A stretch of DNA of 64,000 nucleotides from Candidatus Omnitrophota bacterium (GCA_026387315.1 JAPLLY010000017.1:62001-126000), one strand, 5' to 3'. Positions 31,179 through 41,276 are shown, numbered from the stretch's first letter. Notes: generated by a model not told the origin, from the letters alone. Program-made: numbers and translations.

Positions 31179-31705
31179 TTATTGTCGGGATTGATCCGGC
31201 CTTAGCCGTTAGCGGGTATGGCGTGATTCAGGTTAATAAAAATTCTTTAGCTTTAATTGAAGCCGGGATAATCAAAACTCAGGCTAAAGAAGCCCTTCCC
31301 CTGCGGTTGGATAAAATATACCGCGGGGTGCTCAAATTAATCAGCGATACAAAAGCAGATTGCCTGGTGCTGGAAAAAATATATTCACATTATAAACATC
31401 CGGCAACTGCTTGTATTTTAGGCCAAGCCAGAGGAGTGATTTGTTTGGCGGCTTTTACGGCGCATTTGCCTTTTTTTGAATACTCGGCTACGCGCATCAA
31501 GAAAGCCATAGTAGGAAAAGGGTTGGCTTCTAAAGCCCAGGTGCAAAGAATGGTCACCCACACTTTAGGATTAAAAACTTCTGTCTCCTATATGGATGTT
31601 ACTGATGCCTTGGCGTTGGCGATAGCGCATAGTTATATCGTGAAAGTAAACCCCGCTCCCCGTGCTAAAGAGCGGGGTTTTACGGGGAGCGGGATGAAAT
31701 TATGA
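31175..31705 (+). CDS. ruvC: crossover junction endodeoxyribonuclease RuvC
   Basis: MIIVGIDPALAVSGYGVIQ...LVLEKIYSHYKHPATACILGQARGVICLAA. Confidence 0.93.
   Translation: MIIVGIDPALAVSGYGVIQVNKNSLALIEAGIIKTQAKEALPLRLDKIYRGVLKLISDTKADCLVLEKIYSHYKHPATACILGQARGVICLAAFTAHLPFFEYSATRIKKAIVGKGLASKAQVQRMVTHTLGLKTSVSYMDVTDALALAIAHSYIVKVNPAPRAKERGFTGSGMKL
31651..31691. repeat. family-2 repeat at the ruvC/ruvA junction
   Basis: accccgctccccgtgctaaagagcggggttttacggggagcggg. Confidence 0.88.
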
Positions 31706-32325
31706 TTTATCGGATTTCAGGGTTGGTCGCGGAAAAAGGGCCGAATTATTTAGTCTTGGATTTAGGGGGTTTGAGTTACGAGGTTTTTATTCCTGCTTGT
31801 GTTATGCAGGGTCTTGACGCGGCGATGAGCTCTGATGGCAGGATTTCCCTGTTAACTTATCATTATTATCAGGTTGAGCAAGCCAAGAGCATGCCTATTT
31901 TAATTGGATTCCTAAGCCAGGTAGAAAAGGATTTTTTCGAGATATTTATTACGGTTTCCGGTATTGGGCCGCGGGCGGCGTTAAAGGCTTTGAATAAACC
32001 CATCTCTTTAATCGCTAAGGCTATTGATGAGGGGGATTTGGTTTCTCTAAAATCACTTCCCGGTATAGGTGAACAAAGAGCAAGAGAGATTGTGGCTAAA
32101 CTGCAAAATAAAGTGGGTAAATTCGGCCTAATTCAGGACCAGGCTATAAAAGACAATACCGCGGCCAAAAATATATCTGAAGAAGCTTTAGATGTTTTGT
32201 TGCAGTTGGAATATAAAAGGAGCGAGGCTTTGGGGATGATCAAGAAAGTTTTGGAAATAAATTCTCAAGTAAATACTACGGAAGAATTGTTGAATCTAGT
32301 GTATAAACAAAAACGTTTAAAGTAA
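31702..32325 (+). CDS. ruvA: Holliday junction branch migration protein RuvA
   Basis: MIYRISGLVAEKGPNYLVLDLGGLSYEVFIP...FEIFITVSGIGPRAALKAL. Confidence 0.93.
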   Translation: MIYRISGLVAEKGPNYLVLDLGGLSYEVFIPACVMQGLDAAMSSDGRISLLTYHYYQVEQAKSMPILIGFLSQVEKDFFEIFITVSGIGPRAALKALNKPISLIAKAIDEGDLVSLKSLPGIGEQRAREIVAKLQNKVGKFGLIQDQAIKDNTAAKNISEEALDVLLQLEYKRSEALGMIKKVLEINSQVNTTEELLNLVYKQKRLK

Positions 32326-32327
32326 AA

Positions 32328-32936
32328 ATGGAAGAGAATAATTTAAAATCAGCAATAGAGGCTTTAATTTTTGCGTCTGAGAAACCCATTACGGTAGAGC
32401 AGATAAAAAAGGTTTTAGGCGGCCTGGATACCCTCAGTATTAACAGAATTATTATGGAATTAAAAAATGAGTACCAGGCACAGAATAGGGGTATGCGGGT
32501 AGTTGAAATTGCCGGCGGATTTCAGATGACTACTTGTAGTAATTTTGCCTCATTCCTAAAAAAACTTTTTAAAAACCGCTATAGTGATAAGTTGTCTAAG
32601 CCCGCTCTGGAATCTTTGGCGATTATTGCCTATAAGCAACCGCTCACCAAGAGCGAGATTGAATCCTTGAGAAATGTAAATGTTGATGGGGTAATTAAAA
32701 GCCTGATGGATAAAAATCTAATTCGTATTTGCGGCAGGAAAAAGATTCCCGGCCGGCCATTTGTTTTTGGCACAACCGGGGAATTTCTGGAGCATTTTGG
32801 TTTAAAATCTCTTGCCGACCTGCCTAAGATGGAGGATTTTACAGTTTTAGCACAACAGCAGGAAGCTGGCGAAGCAATAGAACCGATCAACCAAACAGAT
32901 CTGGAGGCCAAAAATGAGTCTGGACAAATTGCGTAA
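32328..32936 (+). CDS. scpB: segregation and condensation protein B
   Basis: LKSAIEALIFASEKPITVEQIKKVLGG...ALESLAIIAYKQPLTKSEIESLRNVNVDGVIKSLMDKNLI. Confidence 0.93.
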   Translation: MEENNLKSAIEALIFASEKPITVEQIKKVLGGLDTLSINRIIMELKNEYQAQNRGMRVVEIAGGFQMTTCSNFASFLKKLFKNRYSDKLSKPALESLAIIAYKQPLTKSEIESLRNVNVDGVIKSLMDKNLIRICGRKKIPGRPFVFGTTGEFLEHFGLKSLADLPKMEDFTVLAQQQEAGEAIEPINQTDLEAKNESGQIA

Positions 32937-33975
32937 AAAAATTGATCTCCTTGATCGAAAATTAATTAATTTATTAAATTTACGCGCCGCGGCAACTAAA
33001 GATATCGGCAAAATTAAAATCAATGCCGGCAAAAGTATTTACGTGCCGGAAAGAGAGATGCAGGTTTTAAACAGGATTTTCAGTTTAAATAAAGGGCCTC
33101 TAAAAAAGAGCGCCTTGGAAGCGATCTATCGTGAGGTAATGAGCGCCAGCTTAGCTTTGGAAAAGCCGCTTAAGATTGCTTATCTTGGCCCGCAGGCAAG
33201 TTTCACTAACCTGGCGGCAATGAAAAAATTCGGGTCACAGGTTAGTTATGTTGCCTGCAATAGTATTGCCGATTGTTTCCTGGAGGTGGAAAAGACAAGC
33301 GCGGATTATGGGGTGGTGCCTATAGAAAATTCAATTGAAGGAGCGGTGAGCCATACCTTGGATGTTTTCGTGGATTCTGACCTGAAAATTTGTTCGCAGA
33401 TAATTTTAGAGGTAACGCATAATTTGTTAGCTAACTGTGTAAAGAACAAGATCCGAAATGTTTATTCGAATCCGCAGGTTTTTGGGCAGTGCCGTATCTG
33501 GTTGCAGAAGAATTTGCCCAATGCCCAGCTAATGGATGTTTCTAGTACTACGCGCGCGGCAGAAATGGCTAAAAAAGAAAAAAATAGCGCGGCGATTGCT
33601 TCGCTTTTGGCTTCTAAGGTTTACGGGTTAAAAGTGCTGGCCAGCGGGATTCAGGACTCCGCGCATAATATTACCCGTTTTCTGGTGGTGGGTAAGAATG
33701 TCGCCGCCCGGACAGGAAAGGATAAGACAAGCTTGTTTTTTTCGATTAAAGACCGGGTAGGCGCTTTATATGAAATGCTCTTGCCGTTTCGTAAATACGG
33801 GGTTAATCTTACCAAGATTGAATCTCGGCCTTCAAAAAAGAAGGCCTGGGAGTATTATTTTTTTGTCGATATCCTGGGTCACCAGGAGGATATTTTAATC
33901 AAGAAAGCGCTGAATGAATTAGAGCGCGGGTGTAGTTATTTAAAAATATTAGGTTCTTATCCTATTGGAGAATAA
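32914..33975 (+). CDS. pheA: bifunctional chorismate mutase/prephenate dehydratase
   Basis: LRKKIDLLDRKLINLLNLRAAATKDIGKIK; AYLGPQASFTNLAAMKKFG...GVVPIENSIEGAVSHTLD; ACT region. Confidence 0.93.
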   Translation: MSLDKLRKKIDLLDRKLINLLNLRAAATKDIGKIKINAGKSIYVPEREMQVLNRIFSLNKGPLKKSALEAIYREVMSASLALEKPLKIAYLGPQASFTNLAAMKKFGSQVSYVACNSIADCFLEVEKTSADYGVVPIENSIEGAVSHTLDVFVDSDLKICSQIILEVTHNLLANCVKNKIRNVYSNPQVFGQCRIWLQKNLPNAQLMDVSSTTRAAEMAKKEKNSAAIASLLASKVYGLKVLASGIQDSAHNITRFLVVGKNVAARTGKDKTSLFFSIKDRVGALYEMLLPFRKYGVNLTKIESRPSKKKAWEYYFFVDILGHQEDILIKKALNELERGCSYLKILGSYPIGE

Positions 33976-33978
33976 TAC

Positions 33979-35076
33979 TTGAAAGCGTTAATCCGTAAAA
34001 GTGTGTTGGCAGTTAAGCCCTATATTCCCGGTAAGCCGATAGAGGAAACTAAGAGGCAGTTGGGATTAAAAGAGGTAATTAAGTTAGCTTCTAATGAAAA
34101 TTCATGGGGACCATCACCTAAAGCCATAAGCGCGATTAAAAGATCTCTATCCGGGGTTAACCGTTATCCGGATGCGCAGGGGTATTATTTAAAAAAACGC
34201 TTGGCCAAGTTTTTTGGATTATCCCTCGAAAATTTTGTTTTAGGCAATGGTTCGGATGAATTGATTGATGTCGTGATTAAGACTTTTATGGAGGCGGATG
34301 AAAATATCGTTACCTCCCAGGGTACTTTTTTAGAGTATGAGATTATTGCCCAGGTTAATGATCGTAAAGTTAAGCATGCGCCTTTGCGTTATTTTAAATA
34401 TGATCTAGGGGCAATGTTAAAGTTAGTGGATAAAAAGACCAAGCTGATTTTTATTGCCAATCCTAACAACCCCACCGGAACCTATGTTACTAAAGATGAA
34501 GTTGCCCAATTTATAAACGCGTTACCGGAAACAGTGGTAGTTGTTTTTGATGAGGCTTATGACGCGTTTATCGATGTAGATGATTATCCGGATTCTTTGA
34601 GTTATTTAAAAAAGAAAAAGAAAATTATTATTCTTAGGACATTTTCTAAGGCCTACGGTTTAGCCGGGTTGCGTTTGGGTTACGCGATTGCTTCTGCGGA
34701 GTTAGTAACTTATATGGAACGTATCAGGCAGCCTTTTAATGTTAATCTTCTGGCCCAGGTTGCCGGGTTGGCCGCTTTAGAGGACAAAGATTTTTTAACC
34801 AAAACCCGCCGTCTGACTTTAGAGGGTAAGGATTTTATTTACCAGGAGTTGTCTAGAATGGGTGTGGGTTACGTGCTTTCAGTGGCGAATTTTATTTTGG
34901 TAGATGTAGGCAGGCCTGGCCAGGAAGTATTTAAGTCTTGCCTTAAGTTTGGGGTGATTGTTCGGGAGATGAGCCAGTATGGCCTGGCGAATTTTATCCG
35001 GGTGACCATCGGCACGCGAAAAGAAAATCAAAGGTTTATTCGTGTTTTAAGAAAAGTTTTAGCAGTTCGCACTTAA
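33979..35076 (+). CDS. hisC: histidinol-phosphate aminotransferase
   Basis: KLASNENSWGPSPKAISAI...NPNNPTGTY...RTFSKAYGLAGLRLGYAIA; TTG start. Confidence 0.9.
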   Translation: MKALIRKSVLAVKPYIPGKPIEETKRQLGLKEVIKLASNENSWGPSPKAISAIKRSLSGVNRYPDAQGYYLKKRLAKFFGLSLENFVLGNGSDELIDVVIKTFMEADENIVTSQGTFLEYEIIAQVNDRKVKHAPLRYFKYDLGAMLKLVDKKTKLIFIANPNNPTGTYVTKDEVAQFINALPETVVVVFDEAYDAFIDVDDYPDSLSYLKKKKKIIILRTFSKAYGLAGLRLGYAIASAELVTYMERIRQPFNVNLLAQVAGLAALEDKDFLTKTRRLTLEGKDFIYQELSRMGVGYVLSVANFILVDVGRPGQEVFKSCLKFGVIVREMSQYGLANFIRVTIGTRKENQRFIRVLRKVLAVRT

Positions 35077-35080
35077 GAGC

Positions 35081-35110
35081 CACCCGGCGCTAATTGCTAT
35101 TGCGCCGGGG
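35081..35110. repeat. family-5 palindromic repeat
   Basis: cacccggcgctaattgctattgcgccgggg. Confidence 0.82.
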
Positions 35111-35116
35111 AATCAC

Positions 35117-35171
35117 GGGGACGGTTCTATTTTTTCCGTTCTTTAAATTATAAAAAAATAAAACCGTCCCC
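35117..35171. repeat. family-1 GGGGACGG hairpin
   Basis: ggggacggttctattttttccgttctttaaattataaaaaaataaaaccgtcccc. Confidence 0.85.
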
Positions 35172-35196
35172 TTTATTTTCAAGGAGGAAGAAAATT

Positions 35197-36216
35197 ATGA
35201 TTATTGTTTTAAAGCCTGATGCCAGCCCGGAGCAAGTTGAGCATATTATTGAAAAAGTAAAGGCGCTTGGCCTGATTGCGCATGTTTCTAAGGGCTCAGA
35301 GAGAACAATTATTGGTGTTATTGGGCCGGAGGATGTATTACGGGTTACGCCTTTGGATGCTTTTCCAGGAGTGGAAAATGTTATTCCGGTGCTGGCGCCG
35401 TTTCGATTAGTTTCCCGGGAGTTTAAACATGAGGATTCAGTAATTGATTTGGGTAAGGGTGTAAAAATCGGCGGTAAAGAAGTAGTGATTATGGCTGGGC
35501 CATGTACTATTGAAAATATCGATAGTTTATTTGAAATTGCCCGCCAAGTTAAACAAGCCGGCGCGACTGTGTTGCGCGGAGGCGCTTTTAAACCCCGGAC
35601 ATCTCCTTATAGTTTTCAGGGTTTAGGTAAGGCTGGATTGCAAATGCTTAAACAGGTGGGCAATGAATTAGGTTTAGTCACGGTAAGTGAAGTTATAGAT
35701 AGCCGGGATGTGGGTTTGGTTGCCGACTACGTGGATGTTTTGCAAATTGGCTGCCGGAATATGCAGAATTTTAACCTTTTAAAAGAGGTAGGCGTTACTA
35801 AAAAGCCCGTAGTTTTAAAACGGGGGATGGCTTCCACGGTTAAAGATATGCTTATGTCCGCGGAATACATCTTAAGCGGCGGGAATTTTTCGGTAGTTCT
35901 TTGCGAAAGAGGGATCCGCACTTTTGAAGATTCCACGCGCAATACTTTAGATATTAGCGCGGTACCGGTAACCAAACAACTTTCGCATTTACCGATTATC
36001 GTTGATCCGTCGCATGCTGCCGGAAAATGGAGCTGGGTACCGGCTTTATCTAAAGGCGCTATAGCCGCCGGAGCTGATGGTTTAATTATCGAAGTGCATA
36101 ATCATCCTGAAGAAGCGGTTTCTGATGGGGCGCAGTCGCTTATTCCGGGCAAATTTCTTAATCTGATGAAAGAGCTTAAAGCCGTGGCTAATTCCGTGGG
36201 AAGAAAAATTCCATGA
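35197..36216 (+). CDS. aroF: 3-deoxy-7-phosphoheptulonate synthase
   Basis: VVIMAGPCTIENIDSLFEIARQVKQAGATVLRGGAFKPRTSPYSFQGLG. Confidence 0.94.
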   Translation: MIIVLKPDASPEQVEHIIEKVKALGLIAHVSKGSERTIIGVIGPEDVLRVTPLDAFPGVENVIPVLAPFRLVSREFKHEDSVIDLGKGVKIGGKEVVIMAGPCTIENIDSLFEIARQVKQAGATVLRGGAFKPRTSPYSFQGLGKAGLQMLKQVGNELGLVTVSEVIDSRDVGLVADYVDVLQIGCRNMQNFNLLKEVGVTKKPVVLKRGMASTVKDMLMSAEYILSGGNFSVVLCERGIRTFEDSTRNTLDISAVPVTKQLSHLPIIVDPSHAAGKWSWVPALSKGAIAAGADGLIIEVHNHPEEAVSDGAQSLIPGKFLNLMKELKAVANSVGRKIP

Positions 36217-37076
36217 GAATGTTTAATAAAGTCGTAATTATCGGCACAGGTTTAATCGGAGGATCTTTAGGCCTGGCTTTAAAGAAACAGCGTTTAGCCG
36301 GCCAAGTCATTGGTTTAAGCCGGCATCAGAAAAATGCCAGATTAGCTAAAAAGGCCGGTGCTATTGATGGTATCGGTTCATCTTTAGAGGTGGTGGCGGA
36401 TGCGGATTTAGTTATCTTGGCTACACCGGTTGATACAATTATTGATTTTGCTTTAAGAATTGAAAAAAAAATAAAAAAAGACTGCATTGTTATTGATGTC
36501 GGCAGTACCAAAGAGCGTATTGTCTCTAGATTAAGCGCTCTTATTCCTAACTTTTTGGGTTGTCATCCTTTGGCCGGCTCGGAGAAAAAAGGGATTGTTA
36601 ATTTAGAAGATAGTATTTTTAAAGGCTCAATTTGTATTATTACTCCTACGGTTAAAACTAATAACCACGCCTTAAATAAGGTTAAGCTGCTTTGGAAAAG
36701 ATTGGGCGCTGGCATCGTTATTCTCTCTGCGAAAAAGCACGATCAGGTCCTGGCATTTACCAGCCACCTGCCGCACGCGATAGCTTTTTCCTTGATTAGC
36801 TCAATTCCGGATCAATATTTAGGTTTGAGTTCCAGCGGCCTAAGAGATACTACGCGAATTTCTAGTTCTGATGCTAATCTCTGGAGTGAAATATTTCTAA
36901 GTAATCGCGGAAACTTATTGATTGCTTTATCGATATTTCAGACAAAACTTACCGCTTTAAAGCTTGCCTTAGAAAGTAAAAATAAGAGGCGGCTTGCAAA
37001 AATTCTTCTGTTGGCCAGGAAAAAACGAGAAAAGCTGCTGAGCTTCCAACGTGCCCATTATTTATCGGAGGCTTGA
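36213..37076 (+). CDS. tyrA: prephenate dehydrogenase
   Basis: VVIIGTGLIGGSLGLALKKQ...GCHPLAGSEKKGI. Confidence 0.9.
   Translation: MRMFNKVVIIGTGLIGGSLGLALKKQRLAGQVIGLSRHQKNARLAKKAGAIDGIGSSLEVVADADLVILATPVDTIIDFALRIEKKIKKDCIVIDVGSTKERIVSRLSALIPNFLGCHPLAGSEKKGIVNLEDSIFKGSICIITPTVKTNNHALNKVKLLWKRLGAGIVILSAKKHDQVLAFTSHLPHAIAFSLISSIPDQYLGLSSSGLRDTTRISSSDANLWSEIFLSNRGNLLIALSIFQTKLTALKLALESKNKRRLAKILLLARKKREKLLSFQRAHYLSEA
37047..37074. repeat. solo copy of the terminal repeat of the 279-554 element
   Basis: ccaacgtgcccattatttatcggaggc versus ccaatgtgcccattatttatcggaggc at 528-554. Confidence 0.88.
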
Positions 37077-37079
37077 GTA

Positions 37080-37745
37080 ATGATTATTGCCATTGATGGC
37101 CCGGCTGGCGCGGGAAAAAGCACAGTCGCTAAAATTCTAGCTAAAAAGTTAGGTTTTCTTTATATTGATACCGGCGCGATGTATCGGGCTTTGACTTTGA
37201 AGGTTTTAGAGCGTAATATCCCCATCAATGATGAGCCAAGAATTATTCAGTTGTCCCAAGGGGTTAAAATAGATTTACGCGACAACCTGGATGGGCCATT
37301 AACGGTTATACTTGACGGAGAGGATGTTTCTTTGGCCATTCGTAAGGCCCGGATCACGCGGTTTGTTTCGGATGTGGCTAAGATTAAACAGGTGCGTCAG
37401 GTATTGGTGAAGATGCAAAGAAAATTTGGCCAAAAAAGAAATTGTGTTTTAGACGGCAGGGATATCGGCACGGTAGTTTTTCCGCGCGCTCAGAAAAAGT
37501 TTTTTATTGATGCTTCCGCGGGAGTGCGGGTCAAGCGGCGTTTCCAGGAATTAATAGGTTTGGGCCAAAAGGTTACAGAGAATGAAGTGGCTAAGGATTT
37601 AACTAATCGGGATAAAATTGATTCTACCCGTCAAGCTTCGCCTTTACGCCAAGCTCCTGAGGCGATTTATATTGATACTACCGATCTTTCTATAGAACAG
37701 GTAGTAGAGAAGATGTTTAATTTATGTAAGTTATCGAGGACTTGA
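37080..37745 (+). CDS. cmk: (d)CMP kinase
   Basis: MIIAIDGPAGAGKSTVAKILAKKLGFLYIDTGAMYRALT. Confidence 0.95.
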   Translation: MIIAIDGPAGAGKSTVAKILAKKLGFLYIDTGAMYRALTLKVLERNIPINDEPRIIQLSQGVKIDLRDNLDGPLTVILDGEDVSLAIRKARITRFVSDVAKIKQVRQVLVKMQRKFGQKRNCVLDGRDIGTVVFPRAQKKFFIDASAGVRVKRRFQELIGLGQKVTENEVAKDLTNRDKIDSTRQASPLRQAPEAIYIDTTDLSIEQVVEKMFNLCKLSRT

Positions 37746-37749
37746 GTAG

Positions 37750-39549
37750 ATGGATAGGGCTCTGCTGAGGAATTTTTCGATTATCGCGCATATTGACCAT
37801 GGTAAATCTACTTTAGCTGACCGGATATTAGAGATAACCGGAGCGGTTGATAAACAGCATAAAGGCGATCAGCTTCTAGACGATATGGAGTTGGAAAAGG
37901 AGCGGGGCATTACGATTAAGGCTTCGATGGTCAGGTTGAATTATTTTTCCAAGAAATTTAACCAAGAGTATATTTTAAACCTTATTGATACTCCCGGCCA
38001 TGTGGATTTTACTTATGAAGTATCCAAATCTTTAGCTGCTTGTGAAGGAGCGGTGTTGGTGGTAGATGCCGGCCAGGGGATTGAAGCGCAAACCGTGGCA
38101 AATTATTACCTGGCTTTAGAAAATAATTTGCAGGTTATCCCGGTAATCAATAAGGTGGATTTAATTTCCGCCGATGTGGGCCGGGTTAAAATGCAGGTAG
38201 AAACGGTCTTGGGTTTTAAAGAAGAAGAGATTATTCTGGCTTCCGCCAAAGAAGGCAAGGGGATTGTTGAAATCTTGGATCGGATTATCGAAACGATTCC
38301 CTCTCCTGGCGGCCAAATGGATAGCCCGCTTAAAGCTTTAATTTTCGATTGCCGTTTTGACGCTTTTAAAGGGGTGGTAGTTTTTGTAAAAATTATTGAC
38401 GGGGCGATCACTCCTAAAACACAGTTGAAAATGTTTCACGCCGGTAAGGTTTATAAAATCGAAGAGTTAGGTGTTTTTAAAGATTTGAAATATTTTGCCG
38501 TGGAAAGCTTGACTTGCGGTGAGGTTGGGTATTTTACCGCTAATATGCGCGATCCCCGGGAGGTAATTATCGGAGATACAATTACCGATCCTAAGAATCC
38601 TTGTGAGCAGGCTTTGCCCGGTTACCGCATAGTAAAACCTCTGGTGTTTTGCGGTATTTATCCGGTTAACCCGGCGGATTTTGGGCAGTTACGCGACGCA
38701 ATGGATAAATTAAAGCTTTCGGACGCCTCTTTTGTGTTTGAGCCTGAAAATTCCCAGTCATTCGGGACAGGTTTTCGCTGCGGTTTTCTGGGGCTTTTGC
38801 ATATGGAGATTGTTCAAGAAAGGCTCGAGCGCGAGTATGATTTAAACCTTATTCTTACCGTGCCCAATGTAGTTTATCGCGTAAAACATAAGTCCGGGGA
38901 ACTTATGGAAGTAGATACGCCGATGAAGCTTCCTGCCTCTGGCGATATTCTGGAGGCGCAGGAGCCATTTGCCAGCCTGCTGATGATTGTGCCGGTTGAT
39001 TCTATAGAAGCAATTTGCGATTTTACTAAATCCCGCAGAGGAGTATTTATTGCTAATGAATATTTAGGCGAGGATCGGGTAAAAGTAGTATTTTCGATAC
39101 CGCTTTCCGAAATTATCGTGGATTTCTATGACCGGATGAAATCGATCACCCGGGGTTATGGCTCTATGGATTACGAGGTTAAGGAATATCTGCCGACAAA
39201 ATTGGTTAAACTTGATATATTGTTAAATAGCCAGATTTGCGATGCCTTTTCTTCCTTGATGTTTAAAGAGAAAGCTATGAGCAGGGCGCATTTGCTAGTT
39301 TCTAAACTTAAGGAGTTGATTCCGCGGCAACTCTTTGAAGTAACTATTCAGGCTTCAGTGGGCAGCCAGATTCTGGCTTCGGAAAGAGTGCGCTGCGTGG
39401 GAAAAAATGCCACGAGTAAATGTTCCGGAGGCGATATTACCCGTAAACGCAAACTTTGGGAAATTCAGAAAAAAGGCAAGAGGAGATTAAAACAGTTTGG
39501 CAAAGTCCAAATACCGCAAGAGGCTTTTTTGGAGGTATTAAAAATATGA
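37750..39549 (+). CDS. lepA: elongation factor 4
   Basis: NFSIIAHIDHGKSTLADRILEITGAV...CGGDITRKRKLWEIQKKGKRRLKQFGKVQIPQEAFLEVLK. Confidence 0.97.
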   Translation: MDRALLRNFSIIAHIDHGKSTLADRILEITGAVDKQHKGDQLLDDMELEKERGITIKASMVRLNYFSKKFNQEYILNLIDTPGHVDFTYEVSKSLAACEGAVLVVDAGQGIEAQTVANYYLALENNLQVIPVINKVDLISADVGRVKMQVETVLGFKEEEIILASAKEGKGIVEILDRIIETIPSPGGQMDSPLKALIFDCRFDAFKGVVVFVKIIDGAITPKTQLKMFHAGKVYKIEELGVFKDLKYFAVESLTCGEVGYFTANMRDPREVIIGDTITDPKNPCEQALPGYRIVKPLVFCGIYPVNPADFGQLRDAMDKLKLSDASFVFEPENSQSFGTGFRCGFLGLLHMEIVQERLEREYDLNLILTVPNVVYRVKHKSGELMEVDTPMKLPASGDILEAQEPFASLLMIVPVDSIEAICDFTKSRRGVFIANEYLGEDRVKVVFSIPLSEIIVDFYDRMKSITRGYGSMDYEVKEYLPTKLVKLDILLNSQICDAFSSLMFKEKAMSRAHLLVSKLKELIPRQLFEVTIQASVGSQILASERVRCVGKNATSKCSGGDITRKRKLWEIQKKGKRRLKQFGKVQIPQEAFLEVLKI

Positions 39550-40121
39550 GTTTAAAAAAGAAATCCGTAATCCGTGATTGGGCTGAATCAATTATTATCG
39601 CTTTTTTATTGGCTTTAGTTATTCGGGCTTTCCTAGTCCAGGCCTTTAAGATCCCTACCGGGAGCATGCGCATGACCTTAATTGAAGGGGACCTAATTTT
39701 GGTAAATAAATTTGTTTATGGGGCAAAAATCCCTTTTACCAACTTGCGCCTGCCTGTACTAAGGCCTCCAAAAAGAGGGGACGTGATTGTTTTTATTTAT
39801 CCGGAAGATAAGAGTAAAGATTATATTAAAAGACTAGTGGGGCTTCCCGGAGATCTGGTTGAAATTAAAGGCGGTTCAATCTATATCAATGATCAGCCCG
39901 CCGCGGAGGCTATTTTTAATCAGATTTATTATTATAATCTGGGCCAATTTGGTTCAGCGGGGGAAAAATTAATTGTGCCGTTGAATAGTTATTTTGTTTT
40001 AGGGGATAATTCTGTTTCTTCTAAAGATAGCCGTTTTTGGGGGTTTGTGCCTAAAAATAATTTACTGGGACAGGCGATGATTATCTATTGGCCGCTGCAG
40101 CGTATAAGATTAATTAAATGA
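39546..40121 (+). CDS. lepB: signal peptidase I
   Basis: IPTGSMRMTLIEGDLILVNKFVYGAKIPF...YIKRLVGLPGDLVEI...FVLGDNSVSSKDSRFWGFVP; ATG 39546 preferred. Confidence 0.94.
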   Translation: MSLKKKSVIRDWAESIIIAFLLALVIRAFLVQAFKIPTGSMRMTLIEGDLILVNKFVYGAKIPFTNLRLPVLRPPKRGDVIVFIYPEDKSKDYIKRLVGLPGDLVEIKGGSIYINDQPAAEAIFNQIYYYNLGQFGSAGEKLIVPLNSYFVLGDNSVSSKDSRFWGFVPKNNLLGQAMIIYWPLQRIRLIK

Positions 40122-40681
40122 ATATCGCTAATAAAATTTCAACCTTTCGCATTTTAAGCGTTCCATTTTTTATTGCCTGCTTGTTATATTATGCGCCAGA
40201 AAGGATGTATTTAAAGAATTTGGCTTTAGTCATATTTGTCCTGGGCGTTATTTCTGATGGTTTAGACGGTTATATCGCCAGGAAAGCCAAGATGCAATCG
40301 AAGGCAGGATTAATTTTAGATCCCCTGGGAGATAAGCTTTTATTAATGAGCGCTTTTATATTCTTATCACCGATCTGCCGGTTGGGATTAAAATTTCCGC
40401 TTTGGGTGAGCTTTATTGTGATCTCCCGGGACTTAATTATCATTATGGGGGCGGTGGTTATCTATATGGTTAAACAGAATTTAGATGTCCATCCCACTAA
40501 ATGGGGTAAACTGACTGCTACTTTTCAGATGCTTTCGGTGATTTGTGTTTTATTGCAATGGAAGCTGGCAGCGTTGATTTGGTGGCCAGCGATAATCCTT
40601 ACGGTTATTTCAGGGATAGATTATGTAAAGAGAGGATTTAAAATTTTATATGGTTCTGACAGTCGCCGCGCTGCTAGCTAG
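40118..40681 (+). CDS. pgsA: CDP-diacylglycerol-glycerol-3-phosphate 3-phosphatidyltransferase
   Basis: SDGLDGYIARKAKMQSKAGLILDPLGDKLLL (CDP-alcohol phosphotransferase motif). Confidence 0.9.
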   Translation: MNIANKISTFRILSVPFFIACLLYYAPERMYLKNLALVIFVLGVISDGLDGYIARKAKMQSKAGLILDPLGDKLLLMSAFIFLSPICRLGLKFPLWVSFIVISRDLIIIMGAVVIYMVKQNLDVHPTKWGKLTATFQMLSVICVLLQWKLAALIWWPAIILTVISGIDYVKRGFKILYGSDSRRAAS

Positions 40682-41270
40682 TTATCTTATTGGTTCTATA
40701 CCTACAGCTTATCTTTTTGGCAAGGCTCTAAAAGGAATTGATATACGTAAGGTTGGCTCAGGCAATGTGGGCGCCACTAATGCCCTGCGCGCTTTAGGTA
40801 AAGGGCCGGCAATTATGGTCTTGCTCTTGGACATACTAAAAGGATTTGCGGTAGTTGTTTTCTTGGGAAACTTTTTTTGGGATAAACCCATTTTGTTACA
40901 GACTCTAAATCTGCGTATACTTATGGGCTTATCTTGTATTTGTGGGCATAACTGGCCGATATTTTTACGGTTTAAGGGAGGCAAAGGGATCGCCGCAACT
41001 TTTGGTGTTTTGGCCGGCCTTTCCTTAAAAATTGCCGGTTTAAATTCAGTGATCGGGTTATTAATTTTAATCTGGTTTATTGTTTTTTTTGCTTTTAGAA
41101 TAGTCTCATTAGCTTCGATTTGCAGCGCTATCGCTTTAGTAGTTTTTTCTCTTCTGTTTAAGCTTCCCTGGATGGTTATTTATTTGAGCCTGTTGCTCTG
41201 TGTTTTTGTAATTATCCGGCATAAAGCCAATCTGGTTAGGATCTACCAAGGCCAAGAACCCCGCCTGTAA
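40650..41270 (+). CDS. plsY: glycerol-3-phosphate acyltransferase PlsY
   Basis: LASYLIGSIPTAYLFGKALKGIDIRKVGSGNVGATNALRALG...GHNWPIFLRFKGGKGIAATFG. Confidence 0.95.
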   Translation: MVLTVAALLASYLIGSIPTAYLFGKALKGIDIRKVGSGNVGATNALRALGKGPAIMVLLLDILKGFAVVVFLGNFFWDKPILLQTLNLRILMGLSCICGHNWPIFLRFKGGKGIAATFGVLAGLSLKIAGLNSVIGLLILIWFIVFFAFRIVSLASICSAIALVVFSLLFKLPWMVIYLSLLLCVFVIIRHKANLVRIYQGQEPRL

Positions 41271-41276
41271 AATCCC

